Shown piece by piece: positions 10,862 through 21,416 of a stretch of 64,000 bases of DNA. The notes under the pieces were generated by a model. That model saw nothing but the letters and a program-made list of their open reading frames with translations, was not told the origin of the DNA and searched no databases. This DNA is from Deinandra increscens subsp. villosa (lineage: Eukaryota; Streptophyta; Magnoliopsida; Asterales; Asteraceae), in contig JBCNJP010000007.1 of assembly GCA_039602395.1 (NCBI GenBank), positions 102,874,772 through 102,938,771 of the forward strand, in the 5' to 3' direction. The number at the start of each line of letters is the position of its first letter. Position 1 is the stretch's first letter. The position numbers and the translations under genes are program-made.

Positions 10862-13054
10862 TCATTCTTCATCTCCCTCCCAAGATGCTTTCACTTTGGG
10901 TCCAGTAGGTCCATCCTCTTCATAAATTTCACTCGGTAGGATCTCCAACAAACTCTCAATAGCAGATTCTAGAATCCCCAATGAATTTGCCAACTTTTCA
11001 AGCTCGATTCCGAGCTCGTATGTTATTTTTGGACCCCATTTTCGCAAGTAGTTTAACCATGGCGGTTCAATTACTGTGTCAATGTATTCAGCTGCCATGA
11101 TTGAGTACTTGGCTCCAACATCTATGTACATATCACTTTTTGCGGTATCATTTCTTAACCCAACCACATCTGTCCCTTGGAGCACAACCCCAGGGACATG
11201 ATACGTTGCATGGCCATGCAACGACGAATACCCTGTAAAATTATTAGTTCCATCCTGGAACTCGAGAGACGTGGTATCTACCCACGTCCCTCCACTATGC
11301 TCTGCAAAATAAGCGCGATATAGAACACCATCAAAATTGCTAATTCTCATGGTAATATGTTCCCAATCACCTACATGTTCTCCTATCCTCCCTAGAGGAA
11401 CATCAATTAATCCCAACTTGGCTGTTGAAGGTCCATTAAATGGGTAGAAAACCCATATGACTATATCACTAAATGTTGCACCTAACATAGGTTTAACATG
11501 TATATAGACCTCACAAGTTTGTAGATCACCTTTCTTGACCCTCTCCTTTTCCGTCTCGTCGACCGGGAGGTCGAGCCAGTACGTGCCATCGTTCGAGCCA
11601 CCTTGAGGTAGGTTCGAGCCCGTGGGGTCAACGGGAATAGGGTTTGACTCGTCTCCGACATGATACAAAAGAGCTCCATTGGTAAAATACCATGATGTTG
11701 AAGATGGAAGGTAAGTTTCACTAGGGTGAAGATAGATTCTTGGAGAGTATTCTTGAACCAAGGCATTGACTTGAGCCAAATTAGGCATGAAAGATGATAA
11801 CATGTTATTAAAGTTATTGTTTTTAAGACAAGATGATATAGAATAACTACTATTGTTGTCATCTTCAACTATAAATGTACCCGCATTAACCCCGGGCGCT
11901 TGTGTCCCTCGAGTTTTCGGCCTCGAGCTATAAACCCTAACACCACCATCACCCGCGTCCCAAAACAAACCATCGGTTTCGCACTCGTCGGTTAGATCGG
12001 CACGAACACACCGGATTCGATCAACCGGAGGCTTTTCCGATGAAGAAGTGACGGCATAACCGACCGGATTATATCCATCCGGTGGTGTTGGCAACCAAAT
12101 GTAGCAAGAATCATTGACACTCAAAACTAAGGTATAGTCCACCGGACTCGCTAGGGTTCCGCCGGAAACGTCTTTTCCGGCGAGAACCCAACCGAAAAGT
12201 GGGGTTGCATTAGATTGACAATAACAACCTAGCATTGAAAACCCATTTGGTATTGGATTTGGTTCAAAGAAAGTGGCACCGTTATCATCATCAGAAGTGG
12301 AAAAGATTTTGGTGAAAGTAGTTATTTGGCGAACTTCAAGTCCTCCCAGATCGATGGTTCCGTTTGCAAAACCTTCTCCTGCATGTGTAAGATTTATAGT
12401 TAGTTTAATGCAGTGTGTTTAAAAACCGGTTAGAACCGGCCGGTTGAACTGGTTTAACCGGATTTTTTTTGGTTCTCCGATTTTTTATGTCAGGTTTTTT
12501 CACGGTTTTTATGAGATCCGGACCGGCCGGTTTTCAAGTTTTGACCAGGTTTTCCCGGTTAAACTGGTCCGGTTCAACCGATTTTCTTATTTTTTTTGAA
12601 TTATTTTTATTATATGTGTATACTTTGTTGTTATTTTTTTATTATTTTGAACTTTAAAACTTATATTTTCTTGTGGAATACCTACTTTGTATTATTTTTT
12701 TAATTGATTAAAATTGCATTTAACTATTTTTGTTGGAGTGTACAAGTTTATTAGCATTCTTATAAAAATATATATTAAAATCCCTTGACCGGTTGAAATG
12801 GCCGGTTTAACCGGTCCGACCGGTCGAACAGGCGGCCCCAGAAACTTTTCCGGTTAAACTATAAAACCGGTTTTTAAAACATTATTTTAATGGGAAATTA
12901 ATTTCATTAAGTAGAATTGAAAGGTATAAATAAATTAGATTGAGGGAAGAAGTGAAGAACCTGGTGGCCAAGAAGGTAATGGAGAAGAAAACTTGAAGTT
13001 TGTATCAATGGGGATAAGTTTGGTTTCTTTGATGGTAGTGAAGCAATTTCCCAT
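10862..13054 (-). CDS. DUF946 / VPS62-domain protein, two exons
   Basis: Exon 1 is 13054-12961 (MGNCFTTIKE...SWPPG) and exon 2 is 12378-10862; the GT donor and AG acceptor fit and the frames join at a glycine codon, giving about 536 residues ending SWEGDEE. The sequence matches the plant DUF946 family (vacuolar protein sorting-associated 62 domain): an N-terminal half with GLEVRQ and KPPVDRIRCVRADLTDECE, then PRIYLHPSETYLPSS, GRIGEHVGDWEHITMRI, FAEHSGGTW and GYSSLHGHATYHVPG, all family landmarks. Molecular function in plants is poorly defined. The N-terminus MGNCFTT looks suited to N-myristoylation with a nearby cysteine, so membrane attachment is plausible (inference). A palindromic CACGTG lies at 13093-13098, just upstream of the ATG. 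Most of the intron is a MITE. The frame is intact. Confidence 0.9.
12411..12883. mobile_element. CCGGTT-rich MITE, 473 bp, in the DUF946 intron
   Basis: Second copy of the family at 2340-2789: same TTTAAAAACCGG / CCGGTTTTTAAAA ends, ACCGGTT-rich subterminal zones and T-rich centre. Flanks AGTTTAATG (12402-12410) and ATTTTAATG (12884-12892) form a 9-bp duplication with one mismatch. It fills most of the 582-bp intron without touching the splice sites. Confidence 0.8.
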
Positions 13055-13451
13055 AGCTTGTGGAGCTAAATTATTAGCTATACACACAATGACACGTGAA
13101 TATAATGTGTGTGTGTGTCTATATATATACATACACACACATGGTAGGTATGTGATATGTAGACATGTTGGTGTGTTATGTGTAGAAGAAGAAAAGCATA
13201 TCCGGATATACTTGGCTGGCATTTTATCATGTTATTATCCAAAATGTTAGACTTTTTGTTATGTAATTATTAGTTATACAAATATTAAACATTAATGGGT
13301 TTGTGATGCCCACTAAGAGAGCTTTGCAACTAAAAGTATGTGAAATGAAGCCTATATGTATAAAAGATTAATGCTTACAAATGTATAAGAATCAAATGGA
13401 GTGTAAAAATTAAAATTGGATGCATATGTATAAATAGATGCACATGTGTTA

Positions 13452-13793
13452 GGGCACATGGGTGGGCACGGCTAGTACGAGGTTTCGTGGTTGTACCATC
13501 GTCGTCCATACGACTACTTTCACGGCTATCATTTAGCGGTTAATTTTTTTTACTTTTCTTTTTGATTCTATAAATATCATTATCACAATATTTTAAAAAT
13601 TAACCCAAGGTTGATTCTATTGAACCGAATCCATCTCAACCATTTCAATTCCAACAACCGAGTCAAAACCCTTTTTATTATCAATAATCAAATTTATATT
13701 ATCCGTCTCAAGAGTCTCTAGACTTGCTTATTCAAGTTACACCGGGTCATTTTGTACTTTCACAACCCGACCAAAACCCGTTTCAACAATAAC
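13452..13793 (+). pseudogene. Harbinger ORF1 N-terminal fragment
   Basis: A GGGCACATGGGTGGGCAC end follows TTA (13449-13451), as in PIF/Harbinger elements. About 150 bp on, a Pro/Gln-rich frame is readable (NPSQPFQFQQPSQNPFYY, then TAA, then SNLYYPSQES), like the N-terminal tail of the ORF1 proteins at 15041 and 56719. It has a stop inside and lacks the Myb-like domain. The right end was not found. Confidence 0.5.
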
Positions 13794-14747
13794 TATCCAA
13801 CTTTTATTAAAACCAACAATTCCGTATTAGCTCTGATGTGGCACGCTGCCTTTAGGCGGAACGGTGTAAGTGAAGAGCAGTTACAAGCGTTTTGTGTGAT
13901 AATAGGTTTCCAGAGAAAATGAAAGAGAATTCCAGGGTTGTAGTGAGACCAACTATAATGTACGAATTAAATTGTAGATGACGATCATGCATGATTGGAT
14001 AGACTTACACCTCTCTCTAAGGATATGCTCGATTAAAAGAGCTCTTGGAGATACAAGATCAAGGTTAGGGATATCTAGTGTGTTTCGGGGTTGGTTTTTG
14101 TGGTGATCTTTTAGTTTGCGTTAGTCTTAGGTTGTATGTTGTTTTAAAGTTCTATGTCGCTTGTGTTTTTATAAAACCCTTGTGGGTTTATGGGTCCAAC
14201 TTCATTTTGCTCTTCTGTGAATCTCATAGTTCATATTTTTTATTATCCTACTTGGTATGAAGTTTGCGTTTTTTATCCCCTGTAGTATTTATGATGGTCT
14301 TTTTAGGAACGGTCTCTCTATCTTATGGATAGGGGTAATATTTGCCTCTATCTCATTCTTTTCAGACCCTACTTTCTGAGTGAGATTTTTACGGAAAGTA
14401 TGTTTGTTTATTTGTTAAAATGGGAACAAAAATGATGAGCAAATACATTAGGATGTTGGTGGTGGTAGGTTGGAGAAGATAAAATACATTAGGGTGTTGA
14501 TTAGGATGTTGGTGGTGGTAGGTTGGAGAACTAAAGATGGAAACCTGTCTTGTAGTCAAATGAGTGTAGGATCGGGTTCTTTGGAATTTATTAAGATAAA
14601 TTTAGATATGAATATTTATCGATGGTGGTGATGGGTGGTTCGTGGTGGTGGTGGTGTGTTTTGGTGTTTAGTTTAAGCTTTCGGGTGTATAAAGGTCATT
14701 TAAATAATATTTATAGATTTGTTAACCAACAGTTAAAAATAGGAACG
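13794..14747. other. Intergenic stretch without a clear gene
   Basis: Includes a TGG-rich segment with a short repeated phrase (GATGTTGGTGGTGGTAGGTT, near 14453 and 14502). No recognised protein or bounded element. Confidence 0.5.
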
Positions 14748-14750
14748 TAA

Positions 14751-16693
14751 GGGCACCAGGTATGTGTGCGCCATCAGGCCCTTTAATATCATCGTTCGGC
14801 GCCAATACCGCCCCGGTCACGCGTTGTTTGGCGGCGTGATATGACCACGCCATATCTTCGGCGCCCGTGGAATTGAAGAGGAGACTGTTGAACGGTCATA
14901 ATTTCGACCGTTGCCCATTTAAAAAAAGATCATTTATTTACTCCATTTACCACTATAAATACTCAATACAATACCATTTATTACACCTCTTTCTATCATT
15001 TTCTACTCCTTTCTTTCTTTAATCTTTAAAAAAAAACACCATGAATCCCAACCAATAAAACCAAGATTCTTCAAGCAACAACCCTCCCACCAACCCAAAC
15101 CTTCAACCGTGGCATATGCCGATGGGGGGGGGGGGGACCTAACCCGTTGTTCACGGGTCAAACACCTTCAAACGTCTACAACCCGAACCCCTCATTTACT
15201 AATTACGCTCAATGGGGGCAAAACCCATCACATGAAACCGCTTTCTCACCGACACCTCCACCTACTCAATCACAACCTCAAACACCTCATCTCGATCAAG
15301 AAGATGACGATGTGGAGGTTATCCCCGAGACCCAAGTGTCGGAGCGGGTTCGGAGAGGCCGAGGTAATGGGAAAAAACCGGTCGAAGGATTCCAAGAAAA
15401 AGGACGGGTGCCATGGGATACCCAAGAGGAGTTAACTCTTATTCGAGCTTATGTTGATACATCGGAGGACCCGAAATATGGTATTTTTAACATCTTTTAA
15501 ATATATACGTTTTTAATAGTATTTTTTTAACATCTTTTAGATTTATATGTTTTTTAGTATTTTTTAACATCTTTTAGATTTATACGTTTTTTTTTTAAAT
15601 TTCGACATCATGTTTATATATCTATATTTTCTAATTAGGTAACTCGCAAACTAAAGATGCGTTTTGGGATCGAGTTAGCTCGAAATATCATGCTAGCTTG
15701 AAGGCGGCCGCAAAACCCGATGAACTCCCGATATTCCGCAACAATGACAAACTTAGCGGCAAGTGGAACACCATGAAGGCGAAGATTGCAAAATTCCATG
15801 GGATTTTTGTGGGTGTGGACCGAAACCGTCCTAGCGGTGCAAGTGACTCCGATTTGATAAACATCGTCGTTGCTCGATACAAAGACGACCACAACAAGTT
15901 GTCACCTCTTCTTCAACATTATCAAATCTTGAAAGCGTCTCCAAAATTCAATGAGATTATGGAATTTTCCAATGTTAGCAAGAAGCATTCCTCGACCGAC
16001 CGTGATAGTCCCATGGGATCAAACTCAACGGGACGTTGCAACATCAACTTAAACGATGATACGGTGTTCGAGAACGAAGACGAAACACAACCTCAACAAG
16101 AGGTTTTGCAAAGGCCCGTGGGGAAGAAGAAGGCGATTCGACAAGAAAACGAGTTCGAAATGAACGAAGCTATTGACGCACAAATGACGAGGTTTAACAC
16201 GGAACATGAAAAAAGAACCCAATTACGCGAGAAAAATTTTCGTCTTCCACAATTCCGTCTTCTTGGGATGGATACATCGAACTTGTCTCAAGAGCAACGA
16301 TAAATGATTGAGAAGGAGAAGGAAAAAGTCATGAGGGAGTTATGGGACGAGTAGCCTTTTTTTATAAACTTTATCTAGTATTTGGCGTTTTTTATTTTTA
16401 TTTTAATGAAGTATTTATAGTTTTTATTAATGAAGATTTCGATGGTTCTTTTTATCTACTATTTGGCGTTTTTTTTTCTAGTATTTTGTAGTTTTTTTAT
16501 TTAATTTATATTTTAATAATGTGTCAAATATTTAATTCAAAATTAAAAAGAAAAAAAAAACAATAAAATAATATTTAATACCACACCACATAACATGGAG
16601 TATACCCATGTGATGTTATATGGTGTTTAAGTACAGTCAGCGCTGACATGATGGTGTTAAACTTTAACATGGCTACATGTATACCATATGCCC
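14751..16693 (+). mobile_element. PIF/Harbinger element with ORF1 only, 1.94 kb
   Basis: The left end GGGCACCAGGTATG and the inverted right end GGGCATATGGTATAC are related. TAA precedes the left end; TGA follows the right, a damaged triplet. The inside holds an ORF1-type gene (15041-16354) but no DDE transposase. The right end resembles the 393-bp MITE at 20990 (GGCATRTGGTATAC, then CAGCGCTGACTG), so that MITE may belong to this family. Confidence 0.65.
15041..16354 (+). pseudogene. Harbinger ORF1 (Myb/SANT-like) protein, degraded
   Basis: Exon 1 runs from the ATG at 15041 to 15480 and exon 2 from 15639 to a TAG at 16352-16354. Readable parts include the Myb-like trihelix region (RVPWDTQEELTLIRAYVD...DAFWDRVSSKYH...KLSGKWNTMKAKIAKF) and the C-terminal NAM-associated region. 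In Harbinger transposons ORF1 helps the transposase enter the nucleus and bind ends. Three lesions are visible: a stop at codon 6 (TAA, 15056-15058), a run of 13 G near 15125 that breaks the frame, and TAA at 16301-16303, after which the frame stays open for 16 codons (EKEKVMRELWDE). Related database proteins are often labelled glutathione S-transferase T3-like. Confidence 0.75.
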
Positions 16694-16696
16694 TGA

Positions 16697-17180
16697 CGTA
16701 ATAGTTTCCTATACTACAGGCATGTAAGTTATAGTTTTTAAACTCTAAAAACACGACATGATTTCCGAACAAACCCCAGTGAGATAAATTGCAATTTACT
16801 CTTATTAGTACAATTATAAGGATATCAATAGAACCAATAATAACAATAGTGGTGAATAAAAATACTAGTAGTTATAATAATTTGTATTCTATGATAATAC
16901 TTTTGAGAATAACTAACTTGTTTTTTCATATTATTTTCTACGAGTTAAAGGAGATAAATTTACATTTTTATCTTTAAAATACAAAAAAAATAATAATAAT
17001 AACCGAATAATAGAAATTTAATTATGTAAACAATAAATTTCTCGTTTAACTAAAATCTAAAGTTACAAAAGCATTCTTATTTTATATATAATTTTGTATT
17101 TACTTTAATTTATAAGCATTCAAAATGATATTTTCACAAACTAATTGTTCAATCGTCTTACCAGTGTTTATATTGGTGTA
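16697..17180. other. AT-rich intergenic stretch
   Basis: No gene or bounded repeat visible. Confidence 0.6.
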
Positions 17181-18060
17181 CTAGGTTAGTAACCCGTGTA
17201 CTACACGGGTTGAATTTAGATTCATAATATCTATACTATATAGTAAACACAAGTTTTTAATGTGTAGGTGGTACAATTTAAGGTGTGCCACCTAAGATTA
17301 GCTTATGTGTCATTTTTATAGATTTTTGAATTAAAGAAATAAATGATATTTACAAAAAAGAAAGATCTTATAATTAAAAATCACAAAATTAAATTATTTT
17401 CATACAAAATTATCCATATTTGTTTTACAATACCATAACTTTGATTGATCACATCTTCTTCATTTCTCAATGAAAATTTGATCCGTAAATTGCTTTGGAT
17501 TCGTGAAAGAAAACTTAACAAAACTAGATCCATATTGCTTAGGTTTCGATCAACGAATGATGGTGAACGAATCAAAAAATAAAGTCGCGACTTTCTAAAC
17601 CCACCTTTGATGAACTTAAACTCCAATTCGATTATTCGTTTAATAGTTAGAAAAAAACTTTAATCTTTTAATTCGTTTAATTTTTTTTATATCACAACTT
17701 CGGGTATTTACCCGGGACACTAACTAGTTAACTAAATATAAAAAAACGGTTAAGAAATTTAAAAATTATAAATGACATAATTCATTAATAAATATTAATT
17801 GATAATTTAATACATTAAAAATGACAAATTCTTGATTAGTTTCCTTAAAATGACACAAATTATTGAGTAATTATCAAACTTACATTAAGTTTCCAATTTT
17901 GTTAAATGAAAATTTAATTTAGACAAAATTGATAATTAGTTTTAATTGGTAACTTACTAAATAGATAATTGAATGTGTGTTCGACATGTGACAGTACTGA
18001 CGTGGACACCTAAATAGAAGATCATGTGGAAGCTATTTTATTACTTTATTAGGATTAAGA
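17181..18060 (-). mobile_element. Helitron, non-autonomous, interrupted
   Basis: On the minus strand it starts TCTTAATCCTAATAAAG (at 18060) and ends with the hairpin AACCCGTGTA / TACACGGGTT (17191-17211) followed by CTAG at 17181. Insertion is between A and T, as Helitrons require. It contains a second Helitron at 17230-17727 on the plus strand; without it the element is 382 bp. Its hairpin and 5' end resemble those of 47867-48189. Confidence 0.7.
17230..17727 (+). mobile_element. Helitron nested in a Helitron, 498 bp
   Basis: Begins A^TCTATACTATATAGTAAAC and ends with a short hairpin (CGGGTA / TACCCG, 17701-17714), then CTAG^T. No Rep/helicase coding. The open frame at 17381-17626 has no resemblance to a known protein. 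Confidence 0.7.
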
Positions 18061-18421
18061 TTTTGTTCCCAACGTATCCGCACCTGTACCTCTCTAGTAG
18101 TAGAGGAAAGTTGACAACTTAATCACTTTTAAAAACCAAATACATCAAACATGCACACTCCATGACTCCAACCCTCCTCATTTGATCAAGAATATATGCC
18201 ACTTGGTAAAGGTTCATTCCATATTATTGGTAGAGTGTCTTCTTCAACACTAACGAAATTTAAGAGTCAAGACACTTGACACTACACAAACATTCACGAT
18301 AATTTAGCAAGTGACATACGTTTACTATCCGTGATGACCTTGTTTGTGAGATTGGGGCACTTGCAGTTTGAAGAAAATCCGTTGTCTTTCACATATTGAA
18401 AACAAACGAGCAGGTCGAGTT

Positions 18422-20103
18422 TCAGTTAGCAGGATTCAGTTTTTGTAGCTTTGCTTTGAGCGTGTCAAGTTGTTCTGGCTCAGAAACAAACACATAAGAT
18501 GATTTATTGTTAGGAACAATAGTAGTAATAAGCTCATTAGCATATGCTTAGAAAAAAAGGAGATTTTACTCTTTTCAGATGCAGTGGCCTGTTGGACACT
18601 TGTACGGAAGAATATGTTGCCGTTTTTCTGATAAACAGTCTGTCGTCAAGAAACATGGTCATTTTTCTTCATATTGGTTTAATGAGAGCAAGAAATAAAA
18701 AGCAGAATATGGAAAAAGGTTCAATCTTGTGAATCATAAAAGCAAAGGGTTCCTTAAAAAATTTCAGTAGGGGTCCAGAGGCTGAAAGGTTTTAGTTTCT
18801 CTTGGTTTCTATACAACTCCAGGAAGACTGAAGGAAAGCATTATGCAGCCCTGATCCACAAGAAACTATGACTCAAATTATTTGTAATTGTGGAGTTGCT
18901 TTGGAAACTTAATTTTGTAATCACAGAAAACATCAGTTCAGACTTTAAGCCACTATTGTACACAAAGGCATAACATTCTTGATATTATTGAAATAAACAA
19001 ACAAACATGACCTCCCTCAGACAGTAGGGTCTTGATATTTTTGAAATATCGAAGCAAATGTTTAAAATCTTGTAAGGAATTAAAATGCCTGTTCTGTTCG
19101 ATTTCATGGCCATACTCTAGTAAAGAGCTAGACCATAACCTAATTTTACAGCCATATAATAACTAATAAGAACTAGCTCATGCTTAAAAGTACATAGACA
19201 CTATGTTGTCAAAAGCGCATAAGGCGCCCTTGTTGCCTCGCTTCAAAAGCCTCAATTTCAAGCTCATTTTCTGCCCAAGTTCCGGCCAAAAATTAAACAA
19301 GTCTGAAACAATTACACTAGCTCTAAACAAGCATGGAATCAAGTAATCAACTTAAAACAATCTAAACTAGCCTAAAACTTGTCTAAAACCCTTAAAAATG
19401 GCATTTTTATACTATGCGCCAAGCTTAAAAAATTCTCGCTTTTGAAGCGCCTTCGGTCTAGGCCCAAGGCTCACCCTTTGAGTGTTGAGTATCTATGCAT
19501 AGAAAAGTAAAAAATTCGAAGAAATCTCTGCTATGTTTATTGCTCAAATTTAGTTTATTCTTTATAGTTTATATATAACCACTGAAGGTCTGAAGCTATG
19601 GGGTAAATCTGTGAAACTAGTCCACTGCCCTAACAAAATGTCAACATCTGAATCTCAATTTGAAATAACTTGCTCCCTAAGTTCAAACTTGCTAAGAACT
19701 CATCAGGATGTTAAGAAGAAATCGACAAGTGCTTAATAACAAACAACCAATAGGCACGCTACAGTTATACAACCCTAAATCAAAGCTATCTACACGCATT
19801 AATCTCGATTTTCATCTGAAATTAACCAAAAACTGTCCGAATGAGAGGGCACCAAATTATGCATTTAGGTATAATTGCGAAATTTGTACCCGAGAGGAAG
19901 AGAGTGCAGAAAGCTCGGCAATTGAAACCTCGTGACTTCTAACCTGTATGCAAATCAATTCAACACACTTTGAAACGCTTCAAAAGCATCATGATTATAA
20001 GGTTTCTAAACAGAGGGGGAGTAAGGTGAACCTGCTTAAGAAGTGACTGAGTGGAATCCGCCATAGCAGCAGCCGCGGAGGAAGAAGATAATGTCGTCGC
20101 CAT
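18422..20103 (-). CDS. Small three-exon gene, product not recognised (88 aa)
   Basis: Three exons join with correct phases and consensus splice sites: 20103-20032 (MATTLSSSSAAAAMADSTQS...), 18639-18570 (TVYQKNGNIFFRTSVQQATA...) and 18546-18422 (YANELITTIVPNNKSSYVFV... to LQKLNPAN stop). The Ala/Ser-rich start gives way to a hydrophilic sequence with a short Leu/Lys helix at the end. No signal peptide or membrane segment. I do not recognise the family. Frame continuity over two introns and the ending in a clear stop argue that it is real. Intron 1 (1.4 kb) holds a repeat near 19205-19500. A further small exon in intron 1 cannot be excluded. Confidence 0.65.
19205..19500. repeat. Dispersed repeat with GCGC-rich ends
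   Basis: The segment opens with AAAAGCGCATAAGGCGCC and closes with TTTGAAGCGCCTTCGG then AAGGCTCACCCTTTGAG, GC-rich words in an AT-rich intron. Such phrases are common in plant dispersed repeats. Ends and class are not resolved. Confidence 0.35.
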
Positions 20104-20631
20104 CGTTTTAGAACTTAGACCTTTGTTCAGGAACTTCCACAAAAGTTTGTGAGTTTGGGCTTTGGATGAGTTCTTGGGCCTACTCAAACTGGGCTTCGGC
20201 CCAAACCGGTTTAGGTTAAAAAGTTGTTGTTTGTGTTTGCAAATTGCAAGCAGTGGGATTGTTTTAACTTTTAAGTAAGTCTGAAAAATCTGTCAACACA
20301 ATATGCATGGGCATTTTTTGGTTTATCAGTAAGCCAGTAACACAAATGATCACTTCAATAGTATTGTTTTTACAAGTGTCACCTTCATCATCTCTACATA
20401 AAGAATCATAAAAAGACTTTTTTATTTTTTTTCTTAAATTCCGGCGATGACTTTTCATTGGTCGACAGGTACAACTTTGAACTACTTTTTAAACCACAAG
20501 ATCAATGGAGCCAAGGTAATGTTCCCGATTGAAGTACACGATGATCAGTGATGCAGGACCAATCTTGAATAGTAGATGTTGATGCTGAAGATCAGATCTT
20601 GAATTGCTTATTTGAGGAGAGAGAGAGAGAA
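20104..20631. other. 5' flank of the 88-aa gene
   Basis: Upstream sequence for the minus-strand gene. No clear TATA box. Ends in a (GA)n run at about 20620-20631, next to a MITE. Confidence 0.4.
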
Positions 20632-20634
20632 TAA

Positions 20635-20922
20635 GGCTACCCGTAATGGATAAGGCCCCATAAGGCCCCGAATGGGGCATTATCCGCCATGTGGACGGTG
20701 ACTGGACAATGGGCTTTATGGGGCTTTATGGTGTAGTGGATAATGCCCCCATAACGCCCCACAATCATTTGATTTCTCCCCTCTCTCGGCGTTACCTGGC
20801 TAACGCCCAAGAATTTTTTTTCGTCCATAACGCCCCATAACGCCCCAGCGTAGTGGGGCGGGGCGTTATAAGGGGCGTTATGGGGCGTTATGGAGCCCAA
20901 AAACGCCCCATTACGAATAGCC
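20635..20922. mobile_element. PIF/Harbinger-type MITE, 288 bp
   Basis: Ends GGCTACCCGTAATGG and, inverted, GGCTATTCGTAATGG, flanked by TAA (20632-20634 and 20923-20925). The inside is rich in repeated TAACGCCCC / GGGGCGTTA words. Non-coding. Confidence 0.8.
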
Positions 20923-20989
20923 TAAGGGCGACTACGATTGAAGGTTCTGAAATTAGATTTAAGCCTTCCGAATATGAAAAACTGGTTAA

Positions 20990-21382
20990 GGGCATGTGGT
21001 ATACCCGGTGTTGAAAGTTGGTGTTGAAAGTGCCACGTAGGCGCTGACTGGATAACACCATTTATCACACCAAGTGTGGTATACTTGGGTCTCATAGTGT
21101 GGTGTGATACCAATATATTAATTAAATATATTTATAAATATAATAAAGAAAAGTGACATGTGTCACATTTGGATTAAATGTAAATAAAACAAGTGACAAG
21201 TGTCACATTTTGAAGAAAGTGATCACATACAAATTCAATTCAACGCCAAATTTGTGTTCCGTTGAAAAGTTAACGCCGGAGTTCAACACCAGTTGATAAC
21301 GGAAGTGAGGGGCGGTTTCACGCCGTGGAGGAGGTGCCATGTAGGCTTCACGCCATTTTCAACGGCGGTATACCGCATGGTC
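20990..21382. mobile_element. PIF/Harbinger-type MITE, 393 bp
   Basis: Ends GGGCATGTGGTATACC and, inverted, GACCATGCGGTATACC, flanked by TAA (20987-20989 and 21383-21385). The left end with CAGCGCTGACTG resembles the right end of the ORF1-bearing element at 14751-16693. It lies 67 bp from the MITE at 20635. Confidence 0.75.
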
Positions 21383-21416
21383 TAATTAGTTAAATTTGGA
21401 TCGGGTACATCGAGGA

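Noticed and set aside
11482..11868. 128-codon minus-strand frame
   Set aside because: A shadow frame of the DUF946 exon.
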